Origin: Astropecten irregularis
Lineage: Eukaryota; Echinodermata; Asteroidea; Paxillosida; Astropectinidae
NCBI GenBank assembly: GCA_963971285.1
Contig: OZ020247.1
Span: 14,032,614-14,096,613, forward strand
Reading direction: 5' to 3'
DNA: 64,000 bases
Shown here piece after piece: positions 51,370-63,924 of the stretch. Within the stretch, counting starts at the first letter, position 1. The number at the start of each line of letters is the position of its first letter. A program made the translations under genes and the position numbers. Under the pieces are notes generated by a model. That model had not been told where the DNA came from, did not search any database, and worked only from the letters and a program-made list of their open reading frames with translations.

Positions 51370-54300
51370 ATGGCTGTAAGTCACACACGCAAGCTTACAG
51401 CACACGGTAAGTCTCTCCACTGTACAAGGTTACTTTGTACAACTCCATGATTTCATGCTTTTAAAGTTCGTGAATTTATACTGACTAGGCAATTGCCAAA
51501 GAGTAAAGACTTGACTTGAGCATGGAGGTAAATCTATTTCTACCTCCATGACTTGAGCAATGACAACATCATTCAGTTACAAACGTACAGTACAATTTAC
51601 AACGTTATACCATAGAGGAAGCCACTATTGTATTAACAAGAAGAGTGGGCCTGAGTGTCGAACTGTAGTGTTAATTTATCGTCTTTTTATTAACCTTTTG
51701 GGCACTTTTTTGTTTGTCATTACTCAAGAAATTATAACATGTAGGCCTATACTATAAAGAACTGTCTAAAGATTGTACACAATCAACAAACCTTTTCTAA
51801 AAACTAAGTAGGCCTAGGCCTAACTAGCTAGGCCTATCAATAATTAAAGGTACAGTACACTTGGTAACAATATTAGTCAATGGCCTACCCAAACAGATCA
51901 AAATGGTCATGTTTACGTATAACTTTCAGGGTATCTGGTATGAAGATGGTGCTGGTAGAAAGAAAATATTTCTGCCTGAAATCAAGTTATTTGATCCTAT
52001 TTTAAGTGATCACTAACATGTAGACCTAATGACACCATGAATGAGAAGGTAGCACTATCATTCACACATGATTCATTTTTATCTTTGTAGTAATGATGTC
52101 TTGATTCTTTGCAGTGCTTGAATTTGAACTTGACTGATATGAGTTGCAATTCTCAGCTTGATTCTCACTGTGAATTATTTTCAGCAGATGACTCAACTGA
52201 ACTCTGCATGCAATGCATGCTTATAAATGCTTGAAACTAAGATGTTTTTACAACCCACTCTGTAAAAATGAATCATTTGTGGTAAATTGGACCACCAATG
52301 ATCACGTTGAGTTCCCTTTTCCAAAGTCACATATAAGAAAAGAATTTCATTTTATTTTCAATTTTTTGGATGTCATTATTTACAGAGAAGGTCAATGTGA
52401 CCATACAGGAGCAATTTACTTATGAATGGACAGAGAACTTTTCCGAAGTGAACATGCCGGACATGAAGATTCTGAAAATGGCCATGCCAAAAAGTCCCAT
52501 CAAAACGGACAGCCCTGACAGCCTGAAGCCCACCAACTTCAGCGAGATGGACGCAGAGATCCTCTCCACTCTTCAGGATGACCTGAAGCAGTCCACGTCC
52601 AGGATTCACCAGCTCCGGCACGAGTTGAAGTTGGAGAAGTTTTGCCAGGACTGGCTGAAGAAGGAGATCCATCGGTACAACCGGGCCAGCGAGGGGCTGG
52701 ATGCACGGTCCATAGGCTCTGAGGAGTCTGAAACGTTAATTGATACAGATGATGACAAGGACGAGACCATGGATACTCCCTCGGGCTCCTCAGAGATGGA
52801 AGCAGATGAAAGCCACGACGACGAAGAAGGGGCAGAGGATGGTGATGGAGGACCACTCTATGATAACAGACCCGCTGTACAGCATCCAGACGAGAATGAC
52901 TCCTCCGATGAAGACCTTGAGGGCATCTATGAAAACCTGGACTTCTTGAAGAAGGTACAAAATGGCAATGTTTCAAACGATGACTCTGAAGGGGAGGATG
53001 TCTTCCCGCGGAGTCCGGACCCAGACTGCCCCCTCACCACAAGCATGAGAGTCAGCACACTCATTGGCTTTAATAAGCCACTGATGGCGGGGGGTCATCG
53101 TCAAGCTCCTGCAGTACCCTTTTTAGGGATGCACCAGGGTAGGGGTCCTGCCCCTGCTGTACCAGAGCGGGCCCCTCCGCCACCCACTGTCACTTGTGTC
53201 GATTCCCCAACATCAGAAGATGCAGGAACAGCTCACAAGGATGATTCCTCTGCAAGTAGTAAGTACATTGAAACTAATTTGTTTAAATAATTGTTACCGG
53301 TGTTATGAAAATTGTTGGCATATATTTTGACTGCACATACATTGTTTGTATATCTCCAGTTTATAACTTTACATTCTTCTCAGGAAATTTGAACATGATG
53401 CATATAATTAATATACTGTACGTTTAATACAACGCATTCATTTGTAAACCAATGACATGCAATAATTTGTTGTCAAAAGGCCTTTTCACAAGATGCTAAA
53501 AAACTCTCAACCATTGAGACATTTTTTCGAGGTTGCGAAATCTTACAAAATGGTTTATGCTGGCCGCTTTTGCGTCCTTTCACACGGAACAGTGTAACAT
53601 TTCGCAAACCTCCCTTGAGAGGGAACGCAGGTAATTGACAAACTTTGCATTGTATGAATGTAAAACGCTGCTAGTACCATCACAACGCTGAGGTTGGGTG
53701 CAAAGTGCGCAGTCTGCAAAGTTCATTTAACGCTTAGTAAACACACCAAAGCACTTAGGAAGGGTCCCTTGAGAAATTGTTGTCGTAGGTCTGGACTGGA
53801 CATCGGTCAAAATCTCTCAAGGATTCACCAGGGACGTCGGTCACTCTCAAGAATTGGTGTCCTTTCACACGATTACACTTTTGTAAGATTTCGCAATTGT
53901 GAGAGAATTTCTCAATGGTTGAGAGTTTTTTTGGCGTCCTGTGAAAAGGCCCATAGTACTAGGTGACAGCAATTTCAGAAATGGACAGTCTACAGTGCCA
54001 TCATCATGACGTATAAAGTTACTCTTCTGGGAAAAGAAAAAACAGAGGTGGTTGTGAAAAAAGTGACCTGAGGTTCATACAGTATGTTTCAGCTACAATG
54101 CACAGGACATCACTACATGTAGTGCACTCTCCCAGAATGTACACACTGTACAACTTGATGAGCGGGGTCAGTGATAGTGCAATGATACGGAATAGATACC
54201 TTTTCACACTGCCAAAAGTCGCCAGGTTAAATACATGGGTCCGACCCATGTTAAAGTAACTGACCTGTTCACACTTCACGTACATGTAACCCTACTTGTG

Positions 54301-57300
54301 AGGTGGGTCGAGTGTTGTTGACCCGTGTTGAAAATTTTCATAGGGTGTAGGTGTACTGTGATGTGGTTTGACATCTTGATGTGTGTTTGTGTTGAGCTGA
54401 GCACCATTAAAGTGTGAACGCAGAACATGATTGACCGATGTTGAAATTCAGACAAGTTGACTAGACATGGAAATGGGTGGACCTGTGTTTAAACTTTGGA
54501 CAGTGTATGAAAGGTGTGAAAATTCCTTTGTATGCCTACATGTAGGGGCCTACATTTTGTACAAATGTAGTGCATAGTACCGGAAAATTGGTAAATTTGT
54601 AGTACTTTTTTAGTCAATTGTTCTTTGCCACTTTTCAATGTCTTCAAAATTAATCCAAGGTTTCCGTTTGGTTATTTGATGATAATAGTTTGTAAACCAC
54701 AACATTAATATTTGTTCAGATCTATGGAATTTGGACTAACATATTCTGTACATGTATGTATGCATACATGTACATGTACTACATCATGCATTGCACATTC
54801 TGTTTCCCTACTACGCCCAACAACCACCACTTCCGCCAAAGCAACACAATGCCTATTCTTATGAACCTGTGACCTCTCCTTTTGATGTGCAGTTTGTGCA
54901 CAGACAGGGCTTGAAAAGAAAAGCATTTAAAAACTCCTGGAACCATTCCATACACTTTCCTCAACTTGGTACAGTTTACATTTAAAGGTACATACATGTA
55001 CATGTATCATACAGTAATCATACTTTGGTTTCTGTCAAAGAAATGCAGATTCATGGGCACAAATATCAAGGAACAGTTGTATTTGTTAAACTCCCAGTCC
55101 CATACTGTGCCCACGTTTTAAGAAAACGGTGAACAATGGCCACAGTATTTCTGTCTTGAGGCCTAAAAAGATCAAAATTGTTTTTGGTCATTGGTTTTAA
55201 TCTTTACTGGATGGAAACAACAGTACAGGCAGAAAAAAGTTAACGGTAGTTTTCCACCATCACCATATGTTAACCATTGTAAGTGTATGAACATTGCGAA
55301 TATAATCTCTTCCTTACTCTATGAAATACCAGACTACACTGTAGGCTACATATGTACATTTTATCATAAGGGTCAAGATTACATAATCTCTTCCGTTGGC
55401 TGGAATGCCAGTGGCATTACATGTAAAGGTATTACACAGAAATCTGGCATCATTCTAAAATAGAAGACATGATACATACTGTAAACATGTACGTAAAATG
55501 CAAAATTCATATACCGGTACACAATTTACATTGATCTTTAGTTCACATAACTTTCTCTGGACTGATTATCCCTTGATTCTGATCTAAACTACATGTAAAG
55601 TAATAAACCTAATGGAAGAATCGTTTCTCGACCCTCCATGATTGTGAAGACCATGATAAAGCGTACATATTTGAAATATGTGTACAGTAATTAGAACTTG
55701 ATTTAATACTGGGTGTGGCTGTATGTTTAGGCATAAATGAACTGCACTTGAATAATGTGCTGAGCAGTCCAATAATGTACACGTACAATGTAGTGAATGT
55801 ACACCACAAAATGTCAGCAAATATTTGAACAACTTTGTGAGAAAACAAAATGCATTTGACATTTGACAATAAAAAAGAAAGCGTGGAATAAGGTACTTGT
55901 ATGCATAATATGACATACTGTACATGTATGAAATGAAATTACAGGAATGTTAAAGGTTGAGTATGGGACTGACAAGGTTCAAACATATTGTTGCAAAGTT
56001 AATTAAGTTTGGCAAGCTGACTAATTACAAAGTTCAGACTGGAACCTGATATTTCTGTGAAATCTCTCTGACAATTTAGCTGTTTACTCCATTGCTCTGA
56101 CATGCTGCCAAATTAGTCAAGAAAACTGCATTACCTCCTTACAAAAGTGGGCCAATTTCTAGTCAGAAAACCCTCAAAATAAACACCAACGTTTTGTGCA
56201 GATGGGTTATACTGTACGTGTATTAATACTGTAATTAATTACACAAAGTTACAATTGTCCACATTAGGCCTACAATTCTAATTTGGATGTACAAGCGTGA
56301 ACAAAAACATTTTAAACAGGCAGTACACACAGTACTGTACATAACATGTACTGATTAAATTGTGCAATTTTAGGCTGAGAGTGGATCTGAGAGTTTTGAA
56401 TCTTTTGGTAGCGTTGAAAAGGCTGAATTTATTCAGTCCCTATTCCTACTCTAGGAAATCTGAAAGCACTTTGAAAGTTTGATTCCATGGTTGTGTTTTC
56501 AAAACAGTGAGTAATTCCTGAACCATTACTATGGATACCATGTGTTTTTTAAAGAGGACTCAACCCTAAACTATCCTAAACCCTGAAGTCATCCTACATG
56601 TAGTTCCTATAGACTACGTCAGTCCCTTTTTGACAAATCCAAAGCCAAATTAGGTTGTGAATTGGTAGCTATTAAACAAATAACCAGCATACACCTACAC
56701 TATTATGTCAAAGATGCATGGACCTTCAAACCAGTCAAAGGACAAGGCTACAGCTTTATGGCCGGGTTTTTAATAGCACAATAGGCAACAAAACCGAAAC
56801 TCAGTTCGTCATTCACACCGTAACTTGAACGCTTTTCCATTGGCGAACACTTCTCCATCAGTGAACACATACTGTGTGGAAGCCTTGAACTTTTTCCTTT
56901 CTCTTTTTTTATTTGGCTGACCCTCTCTTTGATTGTGAATGCTGTAATTGGTTCTGTCAATGGTTCTGCCATGAAACCCTGCCATGGCTCAGTCAGGATG
57001 CTGGCTGGAGACACAAGGTCTCCTGTTGCATGATGCAGCCAATGAATGTACAAGTACATATATGTACAGTACATGTATGTACAGTACATGTATGGTTAAT
57101 TATGGATATTTACAATCTTACATGTGGTTATGAGCAATGTTTCTAAAAGTATCAACTGTTGATTTTAAAATTACTTCTTGTTTCTGAAAGGGTCAACTGT
57201 TCAAATTATACATGTTGGTACCCATATGCATTATTATGGTGTGTACACTGTAGGTTCTAAAGTCAGATATAACAATATGAAATAGAAAAAAAAATGAAAA

Positions 57301-60300
57301 AATTGAAAAATACAATTGCTACTTATATTTTATAATGCATTATTATGTACTCCATGTTTCCCAAAGGATCAAAGTTGAATTTTGAAACTTACAATGTACT
57401 CCCTGTTTCCGAAAGGGTAACATTTTTGTTGATTATAAACTAAAATTAATCCAGTCTCCATGATGCAGATACTGTACAAATATTCATGGATGTATCATAA
57501 TTTTTTCATTGGGTCCTAAATCTCGAACCATTGACCTTCTGAATACTGTACAAACGCTCTACTCTCTCTGTAAAGCAGCTATTAACCATTACTGCACACT
57601 TTGTCATCATCAGAATATCAACAGTTACATACATGGTTTTTACAAAGAGAATAAGGTGTGTTCATAATGCTGACTGCTCCTTTAGACGTATTTAAACAAG
57701 GCTCATTTAGATTACATGCACAAGGAAAATCTTAACACTATTGTTTATGGCATCCAGTATTTATTTAGTTTGGTTATTAAATAAAAAGGGACTTATCCTT
57801 GGCTTTAGTGTGCATTGAAGATAGCATGCTCGTGTAATCCATGTATGCAAATACCAGTGTAGTGTGAGATTGACTTGTATGTAATTTTCGTTTTTTACAT
57901 GTTGAAGTATTTGTGCTCAGTACACTCATACACTGTTCGTACTGTATATTTTTTTCACTTTCTTTCCAACTTTAATCACACCTTACATGTAAGTCCAAAA
58001 ATGAGAAAGAAAATAAATAGCGTTCCGCACTAATGACGTCACACCACGCGCGACGCGCACACATACTTCGATGCTTCGATCCACTCACCACACGTTTGCA
58101 TGGCCACGTTGCAATGTTTGCCTGAGGTTCGGTGCTATTTTTAGCGCAAGTGCGCAGCGCTATTGAGAGCATTGTACAACACCGATTCTCATTTTCACAA
58201 TACACTGTATTTTACTTTTTAGAATTGACTTGAATATAATTGCAAACTAAATAACAAGTTACTAAATTTGAAAATTAATGTACATAATTCCCAGTATATT
58301 CATGGGATGCTTTTTTCAAACTTGTACCCAAAGATGGCGTCTGACTCTGAGTGATCCAGTGCACAATAGTTGACCAGAAATAACTGTGTATGGAAAACAT
58401 GTTGGGCATGTGCACAAATATGGCATAGTACAGTACCCTACTGTCAAAACTGCATCAGGGTGTGTAAGTCCTTGCTCTAAATACTGTTCTTACATTTGAT
58501 TCATCTTTCTCTTCCAGTCAAAGCTCCCGAGGCAGAACCGAGTTCCGTATCACCCTCTGTCCATAGAAGCCGGCCTACCGGTCTAGTGGTCACCCCTGCT
58601 GGCAGCGTGAGCTCTGATCCAGGCTCTCCCACCAAAGGACAGGTACACACCGCAGTGTTCCATAAATACATGTACCTAACAGAGAAAAGTTGTGTCTTGT
58701 ACTGTTGTCAAAAGGTGTCACTTAACAGCCAAATTTCCATGTTTTGCGTATCACTTGCAATTGTTCTTTGGCTGTTGTTCGCTGACCATGAATATCAAAT
58801 CGAATTTTCAGTGGTGGTTTGTTTTATTGGGCAAGCCATTTTTGTGCTAAGCAATTTTTGTGTGCTAAGCAGCTGTATGAAATTGGCCTCTAGTATCTTG
58901 CAAAGGGTAAAGAAGTGAAAGAAGAAGTTGAAAGAGAACAGGTACTACATATTTGTAACGTTTTTTATAATGCTTTGTTGTAATTTTGAAATAGTGGTAA
59001 TTGTATTTAAAACCAAGAAAAATGAAAACATGAATTCCCCAGCTCCCTTCAAAAACCCACCTTCAAAATCTGAAGAAATAAAAAAACAAAAACAACGACA
59101 ACGACATGACTGGAAAAAGATTGATCTCAATTGTTCTTGTTTTGCTGTCCATTGTTTCTTTCTCCAAAGTATTTCAATGTCAAGAAAGATTTGAGGCTTT
59201 GCATGTGTATGGTGACAATTGGTACACTGTTTGTGGATCGGTTTGCGGAAACACCATGTACATGTAAGAATCGTTCGTACTTTCGCAAGTCCTTCTATTT
59301 CGTTCGCACTTCTCGTAAAGTCTCAACGTTTCGACTAGACTGCTCTAGTCATCATCAGGATGTCCTTTTGTTTGTTTGAATAAATTGTTCAATTGATAGT
59401 TACTTGTGATTTGATCTGCAGCTTTCACAGCATAGATTGTCATCACCAGAGGTGGAGATACTGAATGTGAGACGGATTCTTCTGTCCGGAACGCTGGAAA
59501 GTGAAATGAAATATGTGAAGATGATGGAGGAATTGCAAAAGGTATGTGGCAACGGTTTGGTTCAAATGCGCCAATCATAAAGACCATTGGAGAATGTTCT
59601 GTAATATTCATCTATAGGCTTCATATTTTAGATATTCAAAAACAGATCATAATTTCTTAGCCCTAAACCATCTTCATTCTACAGTTTACCACACGTTTGT
59701 TTTTCCTGTGGTAAGTGCAGTATCCTGAATACCACAACACACCACAGTGTTTTTGTGGTAAAGTGTGCGTTTGATATACATGTATGATCAAGTCTCCCTG
59801 TGGATGGTGACTGTGGTAATATGTGGTAAGCACCTCTTGTCTTGTGTGGTAGATGTAGAGGGTTAGAATTAAAGAACAGGACCATCTATAGTGTAAGTGG
59901 GACAGAATTTGAACCTTCCACCGTTCGCTTTTAACCATGTATGACTCTAAACCAACTGAGCTATCCAGGGCCTAGATGTTGGCACTGTGTTATAATCTTA
60001 GTTCACATGCCCAGCAGTCAGAAGCCATGAAACCACTCGCATCCCAAGGATCATCTATTACAGGTGCATGTGACATACAATGTAATTAGCATTGCTGCAA
60101 ACAATACAGTATTGCAGGCATTACACATGTATAGAAAATATGGCTTTATTGCCCCACGCACCATTTCTGGTACCGTGAAGTAAACAAATTTAGATCATTG
60201 CATGAACAGTTTGCATGAACGCTTGACTGATCAAATTGTTCGCTCGTTTGTGTTTGTTCATGTCAAAGAAATCAGGTAGTAGGGTCTAATGATGAAGTTT

Positions 60301-63300
60301 GTAATTTAACAAAAACATTTTTACCCCCAAATTAACCTGAAATACATCGTGCATGGGCATCTACATGTAAGTAGTGTGGATTTACCCATTGTGCTGTTTG
60401 AATTAACATTTCCATTTTCTTTGTTTAATCATTAATTGTTGCACCTGTTTATCAGCGGATATTAGTGTAGATGCAATATAAACATAAAACAAGGCCAGTA
60501 GAAGGCTAAACAAAATCAATGTCAAAGAAAAATCCAGCCTTCTCCAGAGTTCAAAGTCCGAAAGCAATTCATAGAAATGTTGATTCACTGTACTCAAACA
60601 TCAGTGCCTTTTATCAAGGCTTCTTTTCAATAGAATCTTTTGTAAATTTGCCTGATTGTCAGCCAAATACAGCACAATGCCATGCCACATCCAGGAGGGA
60701 CTTCCCATGTTTTTAGTGTGATATCCATAATTAACCATGTTACATGTATATTGCGTGTGATAGGAATCTTGAGGTTGAAGATAAATGATTGTCAGACTAC
60801 CGGTAATTGTCAAATGCAGTCTAATGTATAGTACAGTACATAATGTAGGTTGTGGGGCTACAAGCCCTGATGATGATACATGTACATGTACATGTGTTCT
60901 TGTAATTCAAAATCTTTACCTTGAGCAGATCCAGAATTTTCCAAAAGATGGGACGTGGTAAAAAAAAATGCGCCAATTCAATAATGACGGATGCATTTCG
61001 GGCTGATCAAAGCTACATGTATAGCTAATTTTGTCTCCTCCCCCTCTTTTTTGTTCTCTTTTTGAGTCTTTCTCCCTCCCTATATATTGTTTTTCCTCTT
61101 TCTTTCCTTTTTCTTTCTTTCCTTTTTTATTTTGCTGGAAGAAAGGGGGGCACGCTTCCAGGATCCGCCCCTGTTTACCTTTCAAAATCTACTCAAATCA
61201 GTTTCATGGGATTGCTAGAATTTGATTGGTGCAGATCTGGTCAAGATTACATGGGGATTTGATAGCACAAATTAATATATGCCATATTCATTCATGATGA
61301 TGGCTGGCCGTGATGATGGCTGGCCGTGATGGATTAATACTGTTTGAGCAATAGCTCCATATTATACATATGGTTTGAGGAAGTTTCCTATAGCCAGGTG
61401 ACCAAGGGCACAGTGTGGATGGGATTAGAGTTATTATGTAATGGCAATCAAAAATAGAAGGATTGTTTGTGACTTACATATGTTATGTTATGTGTTTGTT
61501 GTGTGACTTATAGGCTGTTATTCTACCATGTAGCCTACATGCATTTCATTCCATACAATTTTGTGGATAAGGCATTCGATAGGCATACAATTTAATGTAA
61601 TTCTGATCATTTTATATAGGGGTGGGTAGACTAGAGTATGTTTTGGTAGTACTTTGTCAACAATACAGTCTTTCCCAGACAGGAAACATACAGTGCATAA
61701 TTTATGTACCATGTACCATGTACCATGTGTATTTACTAACTCACAGGCCCAATGTACTTTGACTACCTGTAGTTCTTTTTTCTTCATTGTGTAAAATCAT
61801 TGGGCGTGGCATGGCACGGCACGGTATGGCAAAATTTGAGCAAACAGGAACAGCTCATGACAGTGAACAAGAAACTGATTTGTTAACAGTCATAAATCTG
61901 TTAGGCAAATACAGTCCCCCATTATGTATTATATAGCGACTGTACACATGCTGTGCATGCATGCAGACAGTCCAGAGAAACAAAACAAACTTCATTTGGA
62001 AGCAATTCAAGCAAATCAGGAAGTTCATTAATTAACAAAACTGACATATGTACATATGTACATGTACTGTATGCACATGTGTACACTGTACATTTAGTAC
62101 TTCATATGGGGATCAACAATGCTCAAACTTTGAGATATTGATTTGTATATTGATTGAAATATGTATGTTCCATAAGTAATTACTTTAAAAGATCAACAAG
62201 ATTTTTGGTTGTTGTTTTACTAATTTCTGGATAAATACACCATTTCAGACGGAAACATTTTAACAGTATGTTTCTACCACCACCATCTTCATACTCTGTA
62301 AGTTATACGTAAATCTGTGAACATTTCTGTTTTGGTCTCTTCCCAAAGTATGATACTACCTTTAATGAGGTACTGTACGTGTGATTGCACATGTACATTT
62401 ACTGTACATGTAAGGCTGATACTACAAGTACCAAACTCAAGGCCCAATGATAGGATATGAATTTCTAAGTTGAATAAAGTCAATACAAGTAAATAAACTG
62501 CTGCAAACTGAGCTCAGCCAAAATGACCTGAAATATATCAAATGCTTAGAGTTAGGAGGGCCTGACCCGTTTCAATCCTAGGACAACTACGAAGGACAAG
62601 AACATACAAGTGAATTTAAAAATTGGACTTTCCCTTCACCCCTTCTGCTCAATGCTCAGGTCATGAAGACGTTCAAAGCCAACATGACCACCTCCAAGCC
62701 CATGCTGAGCGATGAAGACTACGACACCCTGTTCTTCAAGATCCGAGAGCTGTGTGAGGTCCATCGTGAGTTCTGCAACCACGTGGAGCCCAAGCTGCAG
62801 GACTGGACTCCCGAGCAGACCTACGGAGACTCCTTCAAACTTCTGGTATGATTTAGACTATAGGTTTCACTCTGGTCATTTGCCCACTGACCCTTTGTCA
62901 GTTTCCAGTCTGACTCTGGGCATGTGCATTGGGGTGCTGGTTGGCAAACCTGTACCATGAGGTAACACTAACAGTGTGTTATTGTCATTTTGTCTATCAT
63001 TACCAACCTGTGTCTACATCTGTGTTTTTCCTGGGGAACGGACTTCTTTAATTAAAAATCTTCCTTGGACGTACAAATGTTTGCTTTAATAGTCTATGGG
63101 AGTTTATTAAAGTACAAGGACAGGGACAATAGAAAATACAATCCCTTGTCCTTGGACAGTATGTGAGGCACGTGTATTGTGTATTCATACGTAGATTCAT
63201 GTATTGGTTTCATGTGTACTGTCATACTGAGAAGCTTAAATAAACTGTACAGACTTTGGGAAATGAAAAGCCAGCCAAAATTTCCTCCTTCGAGATGATT

Positions 63301-63830
63301 AGTTTCAATCTTAACGATCCCAGATCAGTGAAAGCATGTCACTAGCATTACAGATCCTCACAGATGCAGGACAGTAGGGTCTAGGCACCTTGGCCTTGGT
63401 GCACCCCCACCCCTTGAGCTCATGTGCCGTAGTGTTGGAATTTAGCAGACTCCGGCAAGCCAAAATGATTTTTATGGGTTTCAGATGAAAGAATCTAGGT
63501 TGTTCAATAACAAATAATTGTGGTGGTTGGGATTACGAATGAAGAACACCTTCAGATTTGGTCATGGCTTTAAAATATAACCATGTACCATGTGTAGCAA
63601 TCACCGGTTCAAGAGGGGGCTGTCAGAATGTTACTGTTGCCTCCATTTCCTACTTTTCTCTCTCTTTCTTTTTGCTTTTCAGGCCAGTCATTTTGGCGTT
63701 CACGAAGAATACATTGCCAACTACAAGAGAGCCATGGCGTGTCTACAGAGGCTGAAGACCGAGGACGAGCGATTTGCTGCAATCTCAATGAGCATCAAGA
63801 TGCCCAGTGGAGTCACCTACACAATGGAAT
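51370..63830 (+). CDS. BCR: BCR-like Rho guanine-nucleotide exchange factor, exons 1-6 (gene continues off the right edge)
   Basis: Exons: 51370-51406, 52386-53258, 58518-58642, 59422-59541, 62660-62845, 63683-63830, together 496 residues plus one nucleotide with consistent phases. BCR is a RhoGEF/RacGAP that oligomerises through a coiled coil. Residues 67-111 (LQDDLKQSTSRIHQLRHELK, EKFCQDWLKKEIHRYN) align with the BCR N-terminal coiled coil, which ABR lacks. A very acidic linker follows with YDNR (Y171) and YENL (Y194), then a proline-rich stretch (APAVPERAPPPP). From about 362 the DH domain begins (RRILLSGTLESEMKYVKMME), then SKPMLSDEDYDTLFFKIREL and SHFGVHEEYIANYK, as in BCR/ABR. The ATG lies in AAAATGG with an in-frame upstream TAA. 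The linker is shorter than in human BCR. The rest of DH, PH, C2 and RhoGAP would lie to the right. Exon 1 (12 residues) is the least certain part. Confidence 0.88.
51514..51557. repeat. 30-bp hairpin insertion with 7-bp direct repeats
   Basis: ACTTGAG (51514-51520) and ACTTGAG (51551-51557) flank a 30-bp element (51521-51550) with perfect 10-bp ends CATGGAGGTA and TACCTCCATG. It lies in BCR-like intron 1. Confidence 0.75.
51844..52015. repeat. TTAA-type MITE, partial, BCR-like intron 1
   Basis: TTAA, then AGGTACAGTACACTTGGTAA, then TTTACGTATAACTTTCAGGG and TATTTCTGCCTGAAAT, all family blocks. The right end is eroded. Confidence 0.6.
53478..53951. repeat. 474-bp foldback with GGCCTTTTCACA ends
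   Basis: GGCCTTTTCACA... with ACTCTCAACCATTGAGA opposes TCTCAATGGTTGAGAGT... with TGTGAAAAGGCC. CGAAATCTTACAAAA/GTAAGATTTCGCAA also pair. CCTTTCACACG occurs twice in the interior. Confidence 0.75.
54982..55290. repeat. TTAA-type MITE, diverged, BCR-like intron 2
   Basis: TTAA, then AGGTACATACATGTACATGT, CATACTTTGGTTTCTGTCAA and a GATCAAAATTGTTTTTGGTC interior like that of the copy at 44195. Confidence 0.55.
58016..58164. repeat. AATAGCGTTCCGCACT foldback, copy 2
   Basis: AATAGCGTTCCGCACT (58016-58031) and AGTGCGCAGCGCTATT (58149-58164) are inverted with two mismatches. A perfect TGACGTCA palindrome lies just inside the left end. It is the same family as 30360-30515. Confidence 0.75.
58706..58888. 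repeat. GGGGCCAATTTCAT foldback, left-truncated copy
   Basis: It retains GTTCTTTGGCTGTTGTTCGC, the TTGTGCTAAGCA blocks and TATGAAATTGGCC. It lies 64 bp after BCR-like exon 3. Confidence 0.7.
59190..59340. repeat. GTGGATCGGTTTGCGGAAAC element, second copy
   Basis: GTGGATCGGTTTGCGGAAAC and AATCGTTCGTACTTTCGCAA match the foldback at 43715. The opposite arm is lost. Confidence 0.6.
59658..59875. repeat. ACCACA/TTAGGGTTAA repeat, copy 6
   Basis: It contains TTTTTCCTGTGGTAAGTG, TCCTGAATACCACAACACAC, GTCTCCCTGTGGATGG and a terminal GAGGGTTAGAATTAA. It lies in BCR-like intron 4. Confidence 0.68.
59877..60065 (-). repeat. tRNA-derived SINE, BCR-like intron 4
   Basis: It has a minus-strand tRNA-like head (TAGCTCAGTTGG, B-box GGTTCAAATTC) and the CAGTCAGAAGCCATGAAACC flank. 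It directly abuts the preceding repeat. Confidence 0.7.
60927..61173 (-). repeat. GGGGCGGAT-type element, copy 2
   Basis: Read on the minus strand it starts CAGGGGCGGATCCTGG and ends GGAAAATTCTGGATC, matching 26768-26995. The pyrimidine-rich plus strand here is its purine-rich tract. It lies in BCR-like intron 4. Confidence 0.62.
62185..62365. repeat. TTAA-type MITE, right part, BCR-like intron 4
   Basis: GGATAAATACACCATTTCAG and CCACCATCTTCATACTCTG are family blocks. The right end CCAAAGTATGATACTACC runs into TTAA at 62362-62365. Confidence 0.68.
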
Positions 63831-63924
63831 GTAAGTTGGCTCTTGCAAAACCCTTCTATTTTGAAAGCCCCCTTTTATTACCAGTCAGTGAATCTCCTTG
63901 GAAGACATTTATAGGTCATTTGAT

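Larger units (their letters stand above)
53259..58517 (+). other. BCR-like intron 2 (5.3 kb)
   Basis: It is AT-rich, with many TACATGTA runs and three listed repeats (53478, 54982, 58016). A degenerate SINE B-box region occurs at 57523-57560. No exon is visible. Confidence 0.7.

Noticed and set aside
51370-63830. ABR as the identity of the right-hand gene
   Set aside because: ABR lacks the N-terminal coiled coil, which is clearly present here. The DH start alone would not distinguish the two.
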